From JBCCGL01 sp039029275 (GTDB lineage Bacteria > Pseudomonadota > Gammaproteobacteria > JBCCGL01), in the NCBI GenBank assembly GCA_039029275.1, contig JBCCGL010000004.1, positions 248,001 to 312,000 on the forward strand: a stretch of DNA of 64,000 bases, written 5' to 3'. The first letter of the stretch is position 1. Each line of letters starts with the position of its first letter. Below are positions 61,676-64,000 of the stretch, piece by piece. A program made the translations under genes and the position numbers. A model generated the notes under the pieces. That model was not told where the DNA came from. It worked only from the letters and a program-made list of their open reading frames with translations, and searched no databases.

Positions 61676-62020
61676 ATGGCATCCCGCACGCTTAAACGCA
61701 TGATGTCGATTATGGTCGCCTTCATTGTGTTCGGCTTTATCGACAATTTTTTAATGGTGGTCGCAGGTGATCGCATCGACGTTTTCTTTCTGTCGATCGG
61801 AATTTCGCACACGCTACTCGCCGCAGGCCTCGGCAATACACTTTCCGACGCGGTTGGGATTTTGTCCGGGCGCTGGGTTGAAAAGGCAGTTCACAGTCGT
61901 CTGCAAATGGAAGACGACGGAACTCTGACAAAAAACCAGATCATCGCCGCAGAGACGATCGGCATTGTGTTGGGCTGCTTGCTCGGACTGGCGCCACTGT
62001 TGTTTTTGCAACCGCACTAG
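61676..62020 (+). CDS. TMEM65-like membrane protein
   Basis: A 114-residue protein with three hydrophobic segments (about 11-31, 40-62, 92-110) and the pattern FGFIDNFLMVVAGD, AAGLGNTLSDAVGI, seen in the TMEM65 family, whose mitochondrial members are linked to ion homeostasis. The bacterial role is unknown. ATG 61676 is preferred to TTG 61625, which lies in the leader stem-loop. Confidence 0.75.
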   Translation: MASRTLKRMMSIMVAFIVFGFIDNFLMVVAGDRIDVFFLSIGISHTLLAAGLGNTLSDAVGILSGRWVEKAVHSRLQMEDDGTLTKNQIIAAETIGIVLGCLLGLAPLLFLQPH

Positions 62021-62040
62021 CGCCAACCTTCCGCCAGGAT

Positions 62041-62355
62041 TTACATTTCGATAATCTCGGCTATCTCAACGCTGCCGTTAGCCTCAAGAATCGGGCAGCC
62101 CTTTGCCAACTGCTGTGCTTCATCAGCGCTTGCGGCACTGATTATGCTGTAGCCGCTGGCAGGATTCGCGCCGCCGTTGTCGGTCACAGAACCGTCTGAA
62201 TTCACTGTTGAAGACATGCCAATGGGATTACCGCCGTCGACCACTGCATCTCCCATACCACCGAGCCAACTCATCCATTGCGCCATAACGCGCTGACCTT
62301 CTTCTTCGGTTTCCGGCATATCGCCGCCGTGATAGACAAACAAAAACTTCGCCAT
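62041..62355 (-). CDS. YCII-related domain protein
   Basis: A 104-residue protein beginning MAKFLFVYHGGDMPETEEEGQ, with a ferredoxin-like YCII/DGPF pattern and AASADEAQQLAKGCPIL near the end. ATG 62355 follows AGGAGA by about 5 nt, much better than the upstream frame starts to 62484. Function of such small proteins is generally unknown; some are hydrolase- or isomerase-like. Convergent with the TMEM65-like gene. Confidence 0.8.
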   Translation of the reverse strand: MAKFLFVYHGGDMPETEEEGQRVMAQWMSWLGGMGDAVVDGGNPIGMSSTVNSDGSVTDNGGANPASGYSIISAASADEAQQLAKGCPILEANGSVEIAEIIEM

Positions 62356-62407
62356 TTCGCTCTCCTCTGCTGTGTTTGGAAAATGACTCCTTTCGTTTCG
62401 ACTCCAT

Positions 62408-62773
62408 TTACCGCATTTTATCGTGAAGTGATTGCCGATATCGATGTGATTCAAGCAGGTTACTCTGATGCCCGCGCGATGCATCGAGTTGAGTTAGCAG
62501 ATGCAATAGCCTGCGATGTGCTCGACTGTCCCGACCTGCACCAACCGCATTCACCAGCAACCGTTCAATGCAGCGGATCTCCCGGCGCAGTTCAACTTCG
62601 CGCGGCACGCACCCGGCGTTTTTTAGAATGCGATTGGCCATGCGCAACTCGGCCGGCACCATTGAATCGTCATCGAGCTCGAGCGGTTTTCCCTGACCCG
62701 CGAGTTGATCAAGCTCACCTCGCTCGACTGACTGCTGAATTAGCTGTTCGGCACGTTTTTCGAAATTAAGCAT
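62408..62773 (-). CDS. DUF1992 (DnaJC28-like) protein
   Basis: A 121-residue protein with the DUF1992 core: AEQLIQQSVERGELDQLAGQGKPLELDDDSMVPAELRMANRILKNAG (named here by its ends AEQLI and LKNAG). This domain is found in bacterial YhdN-like proteins and at the C-terminus of DNAJC28. No J domain is present. The function is not known. It ends 52 bp before the YCII gene, same strand. Confidence 0.85.
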   Translation of the reverse strand: MLNFEKRAEQLIQQSVERGELDQLAGQGKPLELDDDSMVPAELRMANRILKNAGCVPREVELRREIRCIERLLVNAVGAGRDSRAHRRLLHLLTQLDASRGHQSNLLESHRYRQSLHDKMR

Positions 62774-62796
62774 GCAACCAGTCTAACGGAACATGC

Positions 62797-64000
62797 TTAT
62801 TCCTTGTTAACAAAATTAATCGATTGGTACGCTGTGCGCAGTGCCTGCCTTCGTTTGAGCGGTGAATGAATAAACCGGTTCACAGCCGCGAATACGACGC
62901 TGGCGTCGTTCTGACCCAGGCGCTCGCATTCTTCTCGCGCCGCGATGACAGTTTTTATCCAATGCACCGAAATAATGTACTCGGGCTGGCCATGATCGAG
63001 CGTTGTTTCAATTAATTTTTCGAACCCGGCTCGCAGATCGCCATGCGCCCATGCGCTGTGGTCCGCGTCATTCGTAAACGCTGTATTGCGGCCGCTGAAG
63101 CACGCCATTTGTAATAAACCCTGCGGCCAAAGCTCAGGAAATTTTTCGCACTGTTGCCGTACAGCATTAGCGAAAGTGACACCATGCGTGAAATCGAGCC
63201 AGCCGACATTGCCAGACACGCTAACTCGCACTTTTGTTTGTTGCGCGATATCAAAATGCAGAAGGTTGTGCGCGTTGGCTACCAGTAATGCCCGATAAAC
63301 CGTGTCCGGGGATGACTGGCGACAGGCGAGTGCAGCGTCCAGAGCGTTGTTGATTCCAGCTCCGCGCCATAGGGTTGCGTCGGGTTGTTGCGCAGACTGG
63401 TCTGACTCCGGTTGCGCCCACTGATCGAGTGCGCTCGCATACCCACGGAATTCCGGAATGTGATCTTCGCGTGACGCAAAAATAATCGCTCGTACCAGTG
63501 ATAACAACAGCGGTTCTGCGATCGAGTCACCGAGTTGATCGATCAGATAACCGACCTTGGTGACGTAAATGAGCGAGTGCCCAAAGTCGTTATAGTGGGC
63601 CAGCGCTGCGGTGCTGAGTGAACGTTCGAAATTGGCAAATTGCATCCCCGCTCGAATGCCACCGCGCAGCATGGCGACAGCGCTTGCCTCGTCTTCATTT
63701 TCAATCGCAGATAAAAAACCGGATTCATCAAACGCAATACAGTTATCAGAAAATGGGTAATCAGGTTCGCGCAATACATCAAAGGCTGCGTGCGCGATGC
63801 TTTCCAGCAGGCACACAAGCTGCGCCTCGGGATCATTGTTTTTTTCATGATAAAGCAGCAACCAGTCCGCCATACCGGCGAACGCGTGCGTCGTTCCAAA
63901 TTCCATTTTTTGCCAGGACCAATTAATCGCGTAACGCAATGCGTCGAGCGGGTCGCCTCCAACTTTAATCAAGCGCGCGACTTCACGCGCAATTCGATCG
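62797..64000 (-). CDS. Unidentified protein, 5' end beyond the window
   Basis: The frame is open to the right edge; a TTG at 63972 is possible but the residues before it (DRIAREVARL) look like continuous protein, so the gene probably begins outside. About 400 residues are visible. They are rich in His and helical segments, with HYNDFGHSLIYVTK and FTHGVTFANAVRQ as possible conserved parts. I do not recognise the family. It lies 23 bp upstream of DUF1992 on the same strand. Confidence 0.75.
   Translation of the reverse strand, partial: DRIAREVARLIKVGGDPLDALRYAINWSWQKMEFGTTHAFAGMADWLLLYHEKNNDPEAQLVCLLESIAHAAFDVLREPDYPFSDNCIAFDESGFLSAIENEDEASAVAMLRGGIRAGMQFANFERSLSTAALAHYNDFGHSLIYVTKVGYLIDQLGDSIAEPLLLSLVRAIIFASREDHIPEFRGYASALDQWAQPESDQSAQQPDATLWRGAGINNALDAALACRQSSPDTVYRALLVANAHNLLHFDIAQQTKVRVSVSGNVGWLDFTHGVTFANAVRQQCEKFPELWPQGLLQMACFSGRNTAFTNDADHSAWAHGDLRAGFEKLIETTLDHGQPEYIISVHWIKTVIAAREECERLGQNDASVVFAAVNRFIHSPLKRRQALRTAYQSINFVNKE

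Noticed and set aside
1..64000. CRISPR array, rRNA operon, intact transposase gene or replication origin
   Set aside because: No regularly spaced direct repeats, no rRNA-like sequence, no transposase ORF and no DnaA-box cluster were recognised on reading the window.

Overview
The window looks like chromosomal DNA of a heterotrophic, probably marine gammaproteobacterium. The clues are a TrmB/DUF3135/DUF1992/AddB-like repair gene set, an E. coli-type PrkB, a Tas-type aldo/keto reductase, an SLC13-TrkA_C transporter, and many genes for catabolism of N-methylated and sulfated osmolytes. The assignment rests on recognised families only; no taxonomic search could be run. Most of the window is GC-rich with housekeeping-like codon use, and the stretch from about 33 to 46 kb is clearly more AT-rich.

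Layout. 1-5.7 kb: the N-terminal part of an AddB-like DNA repair nuclease cut by the left edge, a DUF3135 protein, a GGDEF diguanylate cyclase, an HDAC-like deacetylase overlapping thiopurine methyltransferase, and a Tas-like reductase. 5.9-13.8 kb: cyclopropane fatty acid synthase, phosphoribulokinase PrkB, an SLC13 permease coupled to trmB, an acyl-CoA ligase and a creatinase-like M24 protein. 13.9-32.8 kb: a G8-domain lipoprotein, a ureohydrolase, a GFA protein, a DAO-type flavoprotein, a BKACE enzyme, a PLP decarboxylase, a choline-sulfatase with its LysR gene, a TmpA/TmpB-like phosphonate oxygenase pair, a chemoreceptor, a 2-hydroxyacid dehydrogenase, and an IPNS-like oxygenase coupled to an M81 (MlrC) amidohydrolase that carries an in-frame palindromic element.

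32.9-45.9 kb is an integrated element. It starts in the 3' end of tRNA-Thr(CGT) and ends at a 16-bp direct repeat of that tRNA end, three bases before the stop codon of the next chromosomal gene. Its left half (tyrosine integrase, AlpA, RecA-like RepA ATPase, TubC-docking-like protein, Nu1-type terminase small subunit) resembles a phage satellite without capsid genes. Its right half is a defence cargo: a lone HEPN protein, a DUF262 + HEPN pair and a C-controlled type II restriction-modification system with a SacI-like nuclease. It also carries a RoxA-like ribosomal oxygenase gene, which is unexpected there.

46-64 kb returns to the chromosome: two MmgE/PrpD genes, a patatin, a membrane protein divergent from an HxlR regulator with twin palindromic operators, and a LysR gene divergent from a five-gene operon. 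That operon encodes a non-pyrrolysine MttB-family protein, an OYE/TMADH-like flavoprotein, an Xsc-like TPP enzyme, an aldehyde dehydrogenase and a TcuA-like flavoprotein. AzlCD, a TMEM65-like protein, a YCII-like protein, DUF1992 and an unidentified gene running off the right edge follow.

Together the accessory genes suggest a scavenger of quaternary and methylated amines: choline-O-sulfate via BetC, trimethylaminoethylphosphonate via TmpAB, creatine-like or betaine substrates via M24 and DAO enzymes, and an unknown substrate of the MttB operon. The most promising material for undescribed biology is the DUF262-HEPN pair in the satellite-like island and the MttB operon.
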